Source of the DNA: Coleophoma eucalyptorum | Taxonomy: Eukaryota; Ascomycota; Leotiomycetes; Helotiales; Dermateaceae | NCBI GenBank assembly: GCA_026120035.1 | Contig: JALRME010000001.1 | Coordinates: 1 to 64,000 of the forward strand | Reading direction: 5' to 3' | DNA length: 64,000 bases | Shown here: in pieces, positions 55,362 through 64,000 of the stretch | Layout of the letters: each line of letters opens with the position of its first letter | Numbering within the stretch: position 1 is the first letter of the stretch | The notes under the pieces: generated by a model | What the model was told of the DNA's origin: nothing | The model's database searches: none | Seen by the model: only the letters and a program-made list of their open reading frames with translations | Made by a program: the position numbers and the translations under genes

Positions 55362-56792
55362 ATGGTCATCAAACGCAACGAGCCATGCTACGTCCTCGGC
55401 GTAGGCATGACCAAGTTTATTAAGCCTCGGGGAAAGGTCGATTATACAGAGCTTGGCTTTGAAGCTGGTGTCAAGGCTATGCTCGATGCCCAGATCAACT
55501 ACGATGATGTCGACCAAGGAGTCGCTTGCTATTGCTATGGCGACTCCACCTGTGGACAACGAGTCTTCTATCAGTTCGGCATGACCCAGATTCCCATTTA
55601 TAATGTGAACAACAACTGCTCAACTGGATCAACTGGTCTCGCTATGGCGAGAAATATTATCAGCCACGGTGGCGCTGATTGTATGTTGGTAGTCGGCTTT
55701 GAGAAAATGATGCCGGGGAGTTTACAAAGCTTCTGGAACGACAGGAGCAATCCCACGGGCACTACATTAGAAATGATGCAGGCAACTCGGGGGATTACAA
55801 ACGCTCCCGGCGCTGCACAAATGTTTGGAAACGCTGGGCGAGAGTACATGGAGAAGTAAGTCAAGCGCAAAAAGTACATTTTTCATCTACTTACACCAGC
55901 TAGGTATGGGGCAAAGCCAGCAGATTTCGCAGAGATTGCACGCATAAACCACGAGCATTCTCAAAGAAACCCTTACTCTCAGTTCAAAGACGTGTATACT
56001 CTCGAACAAATCGAGAAGGCACCTATGATCTTTGAGCCGCTCACCAAGCTACAATGCTGCCCAACCTCAGATGGCGGTGCTGCCGCAGTTCTAGTGTCGC
56101 AAGATTTCCTCGACGCCCGCCCACATCTCAAAGACCAAGCAGTCTTGATCGCTGGTCAATGTATTGCCACGGATGCGCCTTCTCTATTCTCCCGGTCAGC
56201 CATCGATCTGATGGGTTTTGAGATGAGTAAATATGCTTGTCAGACTGCAATGAATGAAGCAAAGACGGAGCCAAAGGATGTGAGCGTCTGCGAGCTACAT
56301 GACTGCTTTTCTGCGAATGAAATGATCACTATCGATGCACTCGGTCTCTGCCCACCAGGCAAAGCTCACGAGATGGTTCGCGCAGGGGATATCACGTACG
56401 GCGGTAAGCGAAACTTGGTCATCAATCCATCGGGTGGACTCATCTCCAAGGGCCATCCACTCGGCGCATCCGGAATTGCGCAATGTGCTGAGCTGGTATG
56501 GCATCTTCGTGGATGGGCCAACAACCGACTGGTCAAGGGTACGAGCGTTGCTTTACAACACAATCTCGGCCTCGGCGGTGCAGTCGTCGTCACCGTATAC
56601 AAGAGGGCCGATGGAAAGACTGCAGAGAGCGTGAGCAGTGAGGCTATAGCAAAGAAAAACGGGCTAGGATACAACCCGGCGGTTGAGGCGAAAGGCTTCA
56701 CCGAGGAACAAGCTGCGAGTGTAAAGAGTAAGACGAAAAGTAGTGCCTGGGCCCTGGCGGACACGCAGACCAAGGTGCAGGCGAGATTTTAA
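55362..56792 (+). CDS. SCP-x type thiolase (acetyl-CoA C-acyltransferase-like)
   Basis: Thiolase-fold enzyme of the sterol-carrier-protein-x branch, which cleaves branched or straight-chain 3-oxoacyl-CoA in peroxisomal beta-oxidation. Exons 55362-55855 and 55904-56792 give 460 residues. Nucleophile Cys86 in NVNNNCSTGSTGL; HDCF motif (SVCELHDCFSANE); second active-site segment NPSGGLISKGHPLGASG, with the catalytic His in GHP. The C-terminal SCP2 lipid-transfer domain present in animal SCP-x is absent. Instead there is a Lys/Ser-rich tail of about 55 residues ending QARF, which is at best a weak PTS1. The start MVIKRNEPCYVLGVGMTKF is the usual family start. Confidence 0.92.
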
Positions 56793-57670
56793 ACTGGACA
56801 GTGTATGCTTGATTCTCGTAGCCAGCAACATGTATTATCGCAGCCAGCTGAGATTTTATTTGAGTGACTTCTCAAAAGTGCATAGCCGGAATCTGATGTC
56901 TGCCAGTACTGTACCGAGCTGGTGACGATGACGCTTTCCGGGAGACCGGCGGTACAAAGTATTCATAGTCGAGTCTTGCACGCGTCGTAGGGAACGTACG
57001 AATCCCGTACGACGTATCGCGGGGACGATGAGCATCCGATGCGCATCCGATAGGCAAGAGGGGCACCGCGCATTTCGGGAATGTCGTTGATTCGCGGGGG
57101 GACTCACGACCAGGATCAGGCTTAGCTAATCGGGAAATTGCACTTACTGCACCTGCCCAAGATCTTCCATCCCCCTTATCAGCCCATGATGTCTCTCTCC
57201 CAGACTTTCCGTGAAGAAGAAGAAACATCCATGAACCAGAGGATGAACTCCCACATCGTCAACGTCGTCTCCCCGGTTCTGAGCCTCTCGTCCGCCTAGA
57301 TTGACCACCGCCCCGTGACGACCCAGCTCGCTCACTTAGTCTGCCCCCTACGACCCTTCCTGTGCTTCTCTCTCCGTATTCCGCTGCATTAAATTGTGGG
57401 CTGGCAATGTACGCGTACATATATTTACATGAGGTAAGGCTGATGAGTCCGAGGAAGTAATTTCTTCATCGTGGCTATGGATGCCCTTCTTCACCCCTTT
57501 CACGCCTTTGCAATGTTTGTAACCCTCCTATCTAGTCCTTGCAGAATATCGACATTCCTTACTACGGCTACCTGACACCCCACCTAAACTCACAAATCCT
57601 ACCATCTTAACCCCACGGTTTCAACATCTTGCAGGTTCAGCATTCGAACGACCGACACGGGGCCTAACCC
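56793..57670. other. intergenic, probable long leader of next gene
   Basis: 0.88 kb with pyrimidine-rich patches (CTTCCTGTGCTTCTCTCTCC near 57355-57385 and CCTTCTTCACCCCTTTCACG near 57485). No coding frame recognised. Confidence 0.45.
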
Positions 57671-59125
57671 ATGGGTGCCTGCATTTCTTGTGCGCTGGGC
57701 GATGCTCCCCATAAACCCGGTTATGGATATGGCGGAGACATTGTGAAGAGGGAATTCGCACAGCAGAATGCCCAGAAAGCCTTCAACGAGTTCGATGCTT
57801 CACACGTCGGGACGGCCGGTCAAGGTGCTGGGAAAGATGGTGCTATGGATGCATTGGAGGGCAGACCGAGGACTGCAGCGGGAGGTGCTCCTGAACCCGG
57901 TCCTACGCCTGCAACTCCACAACAGATGAATGCGAGAGCCAATATACCAACGACGGCAACCTTCCCAGCACCTAATTCACCGCCAAGGCAACAACTTCCA
58001 AGTCCTCCTCGGCCTCCTCGATCTCCTGTCCTAAATGACCCTCCCGGACCTCAGCATCCAGGACCTCAGCATCCTGTTGCAGTCTACGCCCCCCAAGCGC
58101 AGAGAGTTCCCGCTGTAGCCACTTTCGAGATGGCATCAACCCCTTCCACACCAATGGCTCCTGGTCCCATGGGAAGAGGACCTCCAGGACAACAAAGAAG
58201 TCCGCCGAGAAACCAGGGTATTCCCAACCAAGGAATGCAACCTCCACCTCAGGCTTTCGACCCGTATGACCAGCCGGATCTAGAGCCTCCACGAGCAGCA
58301 TTCAATGGCAATCGAGCAAGCGCTGCGTTATCTATCATCAGTACATATGACGAATCACCTGCGGCAGCAAGAGGTGGTATGGGTGGCAACAGAGGCATGC
58401 AAGCTGGGAACATGGGAAGAGGAGGCATGCCACCACAAGGAGGGATGCCACAAGGAGGGATGCCACCAGGAGGCGGAAGAGGCGGGATGCCGCCACAGCA
58501 AGGTTATAGAGGTACAGCACCATTTGCTCAAGAGCAACGACCAAGTTCTCGACAAGGTGGGCAAGGTGGAAGAGGACCTCCTCAGAATCGAGGTGGATCA
58601 CAAAATGGTCGTGGCGGTGGTCCTCCTGGACCACCACGCGGTCAACCGGGTCCTGGTTATGGTGGACCTCCTCCATTTGCACAGGAGCAACGTCCTAGCT
58701 CTAGACAAGGTCGTGGTGGACCCCCTCCCTTTGCTCAAGAGCCACGTTCAAGTTCCAGACAAGGATATGGAGCTCCAATGCCACCATTTGCAGGAGAACC
58801 ACGACCTAGCTCCCGAGGAGGCCAGAGAGGCCCACCACAACAGCAACCTCCATACCCAGGCTATGGAGCGCCTCCTCCGTTTGCTCAGGAACAGCGTCCA
58901 TCCTCTCGACAAGGTCGTGCACCACCTCCATTCGCACAAGAGCAACGCCCAAGCTCACGACAAGGTGGTGGACGCGGGCCACCACAACAGCAGCAGTACG
59001 CACCCTACGGACAAGCTTACGGTGCTCCTGCACCGCAATTTGCGGGGGAGCCCCGTCCCAGTTCCAGACAGGGAGGGCAAAGAGGCCCACCACCGCAGCA
59101 ACAGATGCAGTACCCTCAGTATTGA
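57671..59125 (+). CDS. N-myristoylated, disordered Pro/Gly/Gln repeat protein
   Basis: 484 residues in one exon. MGACISC is a consensus N-myristoylation signal (Gly2) with Cys4/Cys7 positioned for palmitoylation, so membrane anchoring is inferred. The rest is low complexity: Pro-rich (85-200), Gly/Met-rich (235-280, repeated GGMPPQGGMP), then seven copies of an FAQEQRPSSRQG-like unit (nt 58520-59073), separated by Gly/Pro/Gln linkers. The RPSS core could be a basophilic kinase site. I do not recognise the family. The strong codon-level repetition, the preserved frame and the N-terminal lipidation motif argue for a real expressed protein, perhaps a plasma-membrane or eisosome-type scaffold (speculative). 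Confidence 0.78.
   Translation: MGACISCALGDAPHKPGYGYGGDIVKREFAQQNAQKAFNEFDASHVGTAGQGAGKDGAMDALEGRPRTAAGGAPEPGPTPATPQQMNARANIPTTATFPAPNSPPRQQLPSPPRPPRSPVLNDPPGPQHPGPQHPVAVYAPQAQRVPAVATFEMASTPSTPMAPGPMGRGPPGQQRSPPRNQGIPNQGMQPPPQAFDPYDQPDLEPPRAAFNGNRASAALSIISTYDESPAAARGGMGGNRGMQAGNMGRGGMPPQGGMPQGGMPPGGGRGGMPPQQGYRGTAPFAQEQRPSSRQGGQGGRGPPQNRGGSQNGRGGGPPGPPRGQPGPGYGGPPPFAQEQRPSSRQGRGGPPPFAQEPRSSSRQGYGAPMPPFAGEPRPSSRGGQRGPPQQQPPYPGYGAPPPFAQEQRPSSRQGRAPPPFAQEQRPSSRQGGGRGPPQQQQYAPYGQAYGAPAPQFAGEPRPSSRQGGQRGPPPQQQMQYPQY
58520..59073 (+). repeat. seven FAQEQRPSSRQG-type coding repeats
   Basis: Copies begin near 58523, 58673, 58728, 58790, 58880, 58932 and 59038. Most read FAQEQRPSSRQG; two are FAGEPRPSSR, one FAQEPRSSSR. 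Spacing varies because the linkers differ, so this is a diverged internal duplication rather than a strict tandem array. Confidence 0.8.
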
Positions 59126-59634
59126 AGGGATATGTGAGATTTTGAGAGATGATGCCAATTCACTCTCGACAACGCCAGTGGAGAGGTTATTTTGAGTGCA
59201 TGTTTATATATGAGGCTTTGCAAGGGTGCATACACGTCACCACAATACAACAACACTTTTGGCCAATATAAGGTACATAAGACGACTGAGATGAAGGCGT
59301 TTCTGGAGCACATGTAAATGGGGGGCTTTGGGAATAACACTTAGAGCTGAGAGATAACTTTGAGTGCTTGTATTTACTGTAGTTTTCTCTGGTATTTTAC
59401 TGTCTTCAGAAAGACAGACCAACAACTCAACCAATTGATTGCAGAATGCATTTTATTTACGAATCGTAACGAGATGTTATGCATGAATGTTGACGATTGT
59501 AGGCAGTTAACGTCGCCTAACTTTGTTCTTTTTTCTGTCAGATAGCGAGTACTTGCAGCAACTTAGTATATCAAGCAGCCATGAGATCATAACTAAAACA
59601 ATCAGTATATTATAAAATATCTAAAAAATAACTG
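59126..59634. other. intergenic between convergent genes
   Basis: AT-rich 3' flanks. No gene seen. Confidence 0.5.
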
Positions 59635-61638
59635 TCATTGTTTCCGTCTCTGCTTCCGCTGATTCCTATAGTGGAATGCACTCCTTCTCTTCGAAACTTC
59701 TTGAGGCTGCTCGTTGTACTCGAAGATTTCAGACCTCTTCTGTTTTCCCTCCTCATTTGCAGGTACAGGATTGTTCTCTTGTTCATGCTGTTCTCCCGCT
59801 TGGGGCGATCTCTCTTCTTCCTGCTGTTGGTCACTTTTCATGGGTTTCTCCTTTTGCTGGTCATCTTGTACTGGTTGTTCCTGTCGGTGGTCGTCTTTTA
59901 CTGCTTGTTCCTGTTTTTGATCATCTTGTATTGGCTGTTCCTGCCGATGGTCGCCTTCGATTGGTTTCTCTTGTTTTTGATCATCTTGCATTGGTTGTTC
60001 CTGCAGATGGTCGCTTTCGATTGGTTTCTCTTGTTTTTGATCATCTTGCATTGGTTGTTCCTGCAGATGGTCGCTTTCGATTGGTTTCTCCTTATGTTGA
60101 TCATCTTTTATTGGTTGTTCCTGTCGATGGTCGTCTTTTACTGGTTGCTCCTGTTGTTGGTCACCTTTCATTGGTTTCTCCTGTTGTTGACCATCTTGTA
60201 TTGATTGGTCTTGCTGACGGTCATCCTTTACTGGTTGTTCCTGTTGCTGATTAAATTTTATTGGCTGTTCCTGCCGATGGTCATCTTGTATTCGATCACT
60301 TTCTATTGGGTTCTCCCATTGAGCTTGCTGGGTCTGTGCTGGATCAGGACTCTGCTGCGATATTTTTTCTTGTGAGTGTTCATCGTTGTGGTGAGCTGCT
60401 TCCTTCGGGCTAAATATCCTGGTATCGTTTTGGGGTCTGGATATCATGGTAATGTTCTTGGAAGCCCGCAAGCTCCCCAGTATCCGTTGTCCTTCTTTCT
60501 TCCTTGCAGCCTCAAGCTGCTTCTGTCTCTCCTCTTCCTTTTTCCGTTTCGCCTCCGCAATCGCCATAGACTCTTCCTCGGTATCTAGCCATTTCTGCCC
60601 GGACTGTGTCTCACTCAATCTCCTCTGCTCCTCAGACTCTTTCTTTTTCTGGTCCTTCCGCTCCTGCGCCTCATCAAATTCTTTCCTCCAGCTCCCTGCC
60701 TGCCAATGCTGTAAGAGGCTCGTTTCCACGCTCCCACTGTTACTATGCGGCGTCCCAGGCGACCAAGCATTTACGGGAAGTACAAGCACGTCGCCGAAGA
60801 TCTTCGGTTCAGTTAAGCCATGGAATTCGGAGTTGGGTACTGTTCGATTGAGCACGTGGTCGATATGACTTCTGATGGCGCGCGAATACATCCATGGCCC
60901 AGTCGTGGCAAGGATGCCATTTTGGTCATACTCCAACTGGGAAATGGTGGCATTCTTTGCCAACGCGTCGTCGTGGATCTTCGTCACGATCCCCTCAATA
61001 GTGCGGTTCAGGGCAAAATGGCCTGCTTTGCCCATCAGGGTCCACTGGATAAACTGGATATTATCCACAAACCCAGTGCGCTTTAGTGTCGCTGCGTCCC
61101 AGTCCACATCCGCTTCGACGCCAACGACAAGATTGAAATCTTTCTGCGCCCTCTCGTTCAGAAGCCACTCATTAATCGGTCGAGTGCACGATGTGTCGAT
61201 GTCGGTATATAACCCACCCAGCGCATATACAATGAGGTAGCGCAACATATCTGCAGCCATGATCCTTTGGCGCAGCCCATTGTAGATTTCCAGGATATCA
61301 GAACGGTGGCCATAATACCGCTGCATGAATTCTTCTGCCGAGTGGTCGGTGAAAAGCGTGTATTCATGGTCTGCATTTTGTTGCTGCCATGAATTTACAT
61401 GGACGGTATTCGGGACCGCGATGTTCTTCCACGTCTGGTAGATATGTCGGGGTATTTCGATATCTTTTAAACTGCTACTATTAGCGGCGAGGTGCAGTGC
61501 GAGGTTCTCGTCTTCGATGCGTGAGATGCGCAGGCAGCTCCGCTCTTCCCGCTGGTAGAAAAGCCTCAGAAAATTTATAGATAGGAATATGACCACCGCG
61601 ATCGAAAGCGGTTGGTAACGCTGGCGCATTAGAAGCAT
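59635..61638 (-). CDS. OCH1-like (GT32) glycosyltransferase with repetitive acidic/Gln tail
   Basis: Type II Golgi membrane glycosyltransferase of the OCH1 alpha-1,6-mannosyltransferase group. From ATG 61638: a short cytosolic arm (MLLMRQRYQ), one signal-anchor (LSIAVVIFLSINFLRLF), then the catalytic domain with IPRHIYQTWK, RIMAADMLRYLIVYALGGLYTDIDTSC (the DxD donor-sugar site), VGVEADVDW and ATTGPWMYSRAI. After about residue 335 the protein changes: a charged coiled-coil-like stretch (EFDEAQERKDQKKKESEEQRRL...), then roughly 20 units of a 10-residue motif of the form QEQPIKDDHR / QEKPIESDHL, and a basic end (KRRSAFHYRNQRKQRRKQ). Total 667 residues versus about 350-480 for normal relatives, so the tail is extra. 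The frame is open upstream to 61743 but without an ATG. Confidence 0.9.
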   Translation of the reverse strand: MLLMRQRYQPLSIAVVIFLSINFLRLFYQREERSCLRISRIEDENLALHLAANSSSLKDIEIPRHIYQTWKNIAVPNTVHVNSWQQQNADHEYTLFTDHSAEEFMQRYYGHRSDILEIYNGLRQRIMAADMLRYLIVYALGGLYTDIDTSCTRPINEWLLNERAQKDFNLVVGVEADVDWDAATLKRTGFVDNIQFIQWTLMGKAGHFALNRTIEGIVTKIHDDALAKNATISQLEYDQNGILATTGPWMYSRAIRSHIDHVLNRTVPNSEFHGLTEPKIFGDVLVLPVNAWSPGTPHSNSGSVETSLLQHWQAGSWRKEFDEAQERKDQKKKESEEQRRLSETQSGQKWLDTEEESMAIAEAKRKKEEERQKQLEAARKKEGQRILGSLRASKNITMISRPQNDTRIFSPKEAAHHNDEHSQEKISQQSPDPAQTQQAQWENPIESDRIQDDHRQEQPIKFNQQQEQPVKDDRQQDQSIQDGQQQEKPMKGDQQQEQPVKDDHRQEQPIKDDQHKEKPIESDHLQEQPMQDDQKQEKPIESDHLQEQPMQDDQKQEKPIEGDHRQEQPIQDDQKQEQAVKDDHRQEQPVQDDQQKEKPMKSDQQQEEERSPQAGEQHEQENNPVPANEEGKQKRSEIFEYNEQPQEVSKRRSAFHYRNQRKQRRKQ
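59800..60290 (-). repeat. 30-bp (10-residue) repeat array in the glycosyltransferase tail
   Basis: Basic unit 30 bp. A 60-bp higher-order unit is nearly or fully identical in adjacent copies (59941-60000, 60001-60060, first half of 60061-60120), which implies recent expansion by slippage or unequal exchange. All units keep the reading frame. Confidence 0.85.
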
Positions 61639-62715
61639 TGTCGCATTACGTACACTCCACCACGATATCAGACAAACTCCACAAAATCGCAGTATAAACA
61701 ACAGAAGACGGAGGGAGAAAACAAACACCAAAGTGAAAAGCAAGATATTGGAGAGTTAAGGAGACAGGTTATCCAGCGGGGTAGTACACAATGGTACTTA
61801 GCAACCTTTTGCTAAGATTCATAAACGTCATGTCGAAAAGCAATTCCAATCCCATGGATTTGGTCCAGCCTGGGCGAAATTGTAGCCACTCGAGCGCGCC
61901 ATTGTGGTGGTGCTATCTCGGATGGGTAAGGTTCGTACTAATCGTTGAAACTAACGAATTCTATCGCGCTATGGGAATTCGAGTACCGTGGGGTTCTAGA
62001 TCTTACGGCTGGCAATCTGGAAGAAAATAATCAAGCTATGAAATGTTTTGAATGTACCTCGGAAGTCCTGGTTACAATGGCTGCGCCCTGGCCAGAGGAG
62101 GACAAAAAGCTTATTCTCCTGCGAAGATGATGTCTCCTCCCATGCCTTCCCTTACAATGATAAGATAGACAGCTCGTGATTTAGTATAGCGTTACTGTGA
62201 GTTCGGTAGTGCTTTTATGGCAGACAATAGCGGAGCAAATACGGGCATTGTGTACGATGCACTTCTAGGCTATAGGTTTTACATGAGTACTTTTATTAGC
62301 TCAAATCATCTGTGCACAGGCGGCAGAAAGCGACGCTGATAGAACAATAGATACTTGGCTAGCGTTGACACCATTTATTTGACTAGACATCTTCGGGGCT
62401 CTTTGATTTTAAGTTTTTTTGAATGGGCTAGAATTTTATATCGTTCGGTCGCAAAACGATTATGGGCACGAATTGCATGCGAAACAGCTGCTCCGTCGCG
62501 TAACTTCTGATCGCTTAGGCAAAAACGCGGGTAGCAGGTGGAGCTTTCCAGTGGGTAATATTTCTATTGCATTGCCCCTTATTACCAGATTCCATTGCAG
62601 ATATGGATAGCTGTTTCCTTCGATCAAGAATTGAAACCTCCTATGGAAATTTTCCCCGAGTGTATCTTTCTCTTTTTGACCACATGACGGCATCCAACAA
62701 CAAGCCGCATATTTC
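61639..62715. other. intergenic, no supported gene
   Basis: 1.1 kb with only frames under 80 codons and no recognisable content. Confidence 0.45.
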
Positions 62716-63423
62716 CTAAGAGGCTTGGCTCTGAACTGGGCGCAACGGCAATCTCAACATATAATAGAATTTGTAAATCCCCCATCCCATATCACCTCCC
62801 TTCGCATAATCTGCCCAGTCTTTCAAGTCAATCTCGAAAGGCACCGACACGTCCTTCCAGCCGACACTCTGATACAGAGGATGACCGACGGGCGAAGAAA
62901 TCAAGAAAGCGGGAACTCCATCTCGATCAGCACGTTGATGACCCCACTCCAACATTGCAGATCCAATTCCTCTCCGCTGAAACTTAGGGTCCGTCATCAA
63001 AAGCGAGAGGTAGAGGTGTTTGGTAGGCGAAGCCCAAGCCTCGAGGAACTTCTTGAAGGTCTGATCAATGAAGTTGTTGAACGGTTGGTTTTGGCGGTTC
63101 GAAATAAGGGACCCTGCATGGACATTCATGGGTGCTTCTAACTCGTCCTGCTCGTAACCTATAAGCTGCCACATTGCCAACGCCGTAATCTCATTCGTCT
63201 CGGCATCTACGGCTTTCATGAGCAGGACCGGCGGGTGCTGAATCACTAGCTTGAATACATTCGTTAACATCTTGCGATATTCCTCTTCCGATGGCCATGC
63301 TATTTGGTGAAGGAGATTTGGTCGCTCGGCGTTGACTTGCACCCGGACCAGATCAGGAACATCCTCAAACGTTGCGGGGGAGATTATGGGGGGTGGATAA
63401 TGTGTTCGTGTAGTGACGCGCAT
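62716..63423 (-). CDS. GNAT-family N-acetyltransferase
   Basis: 235 residues, single exon, ATG at 63423. Acetyl-CoA-dependent transferase fold: an N-terminal FEDVPDLVRVQVNAE start typical of GNAT strand/helix 1, then the acetyl-CoA pyrophosphate loop TDPKFQRRGIGSAMLEWGHQRAD (motif A, RRGIGS) near 145-170, and GHPLYQSVGW, the usual GF/GW motif B segment, near 180-192. The family is firm; the acceptor is unknown. Related fungal proteins are generally annotated only as GNAT. No targeting signal. Confidence 0.9.
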   Translation of the reverse strand: MRVTTRTHYPPPIISPATFEDVPDLVRVQVNAERPNLLHQIAWPSEEEYRKMLTNVFKLVIQHPPVLLMKAVDAETNEITALAMWQLIGYEQDELEAPMNVHAGSLISNRQNQPFNNFIDQTFKKFLEAWASPTKHLYLSLLMTDPKFQRRGIGSAMLEWGHQRADRDGVPAFLISSPVGHPLYQSVGWKDVSVPFEIDLKDWADYAKGGDMGWGIYKFYYMLRLPLRPVQSQAS

Positions 63424-64000
63424 GGTTGGGTGCTTGGTAACCTTAAATGGGGTAACCTTAAATATGTTTACCGTGGGATGGGATGATGATAAAGTTCAAG
63501 ATAATAGAGTGTATCACGATATTTGAGGAGATGATGTTGTAACCTAGATTAGGAAGTTGGGCTGCAGCTGGTATATGCAACTGTGCCTCTCGCTTAGATT
63601 GCAAGTGCACCACCACTGCAGACTACCTCAACTTATGATGCAGTGTTACTATAACATCTCTTATTGACTTGGTGATTAAAAAGACGCTCCAGGTGTCAAG
63701 AACTTTTGTATAGACACTGGAAAGGAGTTACCATACTCTTATGGTATATGTATGTTCAGTAGGTTCTAGATTTCACATGCACATGATATTATTGGTCAGG
63801 CTCATATATGATGTTCAAAATGTTTCTTATTCTTGATCCTGCGATAACTTTCTATTTAAACCATTATCCAAACTCCATCTGCTTCCTGTTTTCAGCCGCC
63901 CTCTATTTAAAAAGTCCACCCAAACGCCCAAGCCCGGCTGCAGCGCTATAATTCAAACCTTCCCATACCGATGCTAATTTAACAGGCAATGCTATCATCT
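63424..64000. other. window end, no gene seen
   Basis: AT-rich, upstream of the GNAT gene. CTATTTAAA occurs twice (63850 and 63902), resembling TATA elements of a gene that may begin beyond the window. Confidence 0.4.

Noticed and set aside
58305..59195. 296-codon frame overlapping the myristoylated repeat protein
   Set aside because: A +1-frame shadow of repetitive GC-rich coding DNA; it yields His/Leu/Gln-rich nonsense with no start context.
59941..60120. 60-bp direct repeats resembling a CRISPR-like array
   Set aside because: Repeats are contiguous without unique spacers, keep a protein reading frame, and the genome is eukaryotic.
59638..60254. Antisense frames of about 190 codons over the glycosyltransferase repeats
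   Set aside because: They arise because the 30-bp repeat has no stop on the opposite strand; hydrophobic periodic sequence only.

Overview
The window is nuclear DNA of a filamentous ascomycete. The evidence is genes cut by many 45-80 nt GT-AG introns with CTRAC-like branch sites, Zn2Cys6 regulators, a HET-domain gene, a CFEM receptor and a TDT-type transporter. The HET-ankyrin and CFEM-receptor types suggest Leotiomycetes/Helotiales, but that placement is an impression, not a computation. I found 21 intact or probably intact protein genes, one clear pseudogene and no convincing RNA gene, transposon or CRISPR array. Gene models were spliced by hand from splice sites, reading phase and family conservation; exons are listed in each entry.

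Layout. 0.7-3.0 kb: a HET-ankyrin pseudogene in gene-poor DNA that extends to 5.6 kb. 5.7-15.7 kb: mitochondrial FAD glycerol-3-phosphate dehydrogenase, an epimerase-like SDR protein, a Zn2Cys6 regulator, a secreted PAN/apple-type cysteine-rich protein and a small unknown membrane protein. 16.5-24.6 kb: a TDT/SSU1-like transporter with two micro-exons, an acidic unknown protein, a TatD nuclease and a small secreted protein. 25.2-35.7 kb: a GMC oxidoreductase, a CFEM-receptor, a heme-thiolate peroxidase and a copper amine oxidase; this is a stretch rich in secreted and redox genes.

36.3-47.6 kb is the most notable region. It holds a LamB/YcsF protein, a divergent DUR3-like sodium:solute symporter, a Zn2Cys6 regulator and a 1244-residue urea-carboxylase-like biotin enzyme. 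This pairing matches the lamA/lamB lactam-utilisation genes known from Aspergillus nidulans, with a transporter and a regulator added. A 9-bp motif (TTGGGGTAG) recurs in both control regions: as scattered copies and an inverted repeat between lamB and the transporter, and as a 17-bp-periodic array upstream of the lamA-like gene. GATA sites are also frequent. I read this as a co-regulated nitrogen-scavenging unit for lactams or similar cyclic amides.

47.9-63.4 kb is mostly housekeeping: a MAPEG protein, a PTC5-like mitochondrial PP2C, a TCF25/Rqc1 protein, an ATX1-like copper chaperone and an SCP-x type thiolase. It also holds two low-complexity proteins, one N-myristoylated with seven FAQEQRPSSRQG-type repeats and one OCH1-like glycosyltransferase with a long 10-residue repeat tail, and ends with a GNAT acetyltransferase.
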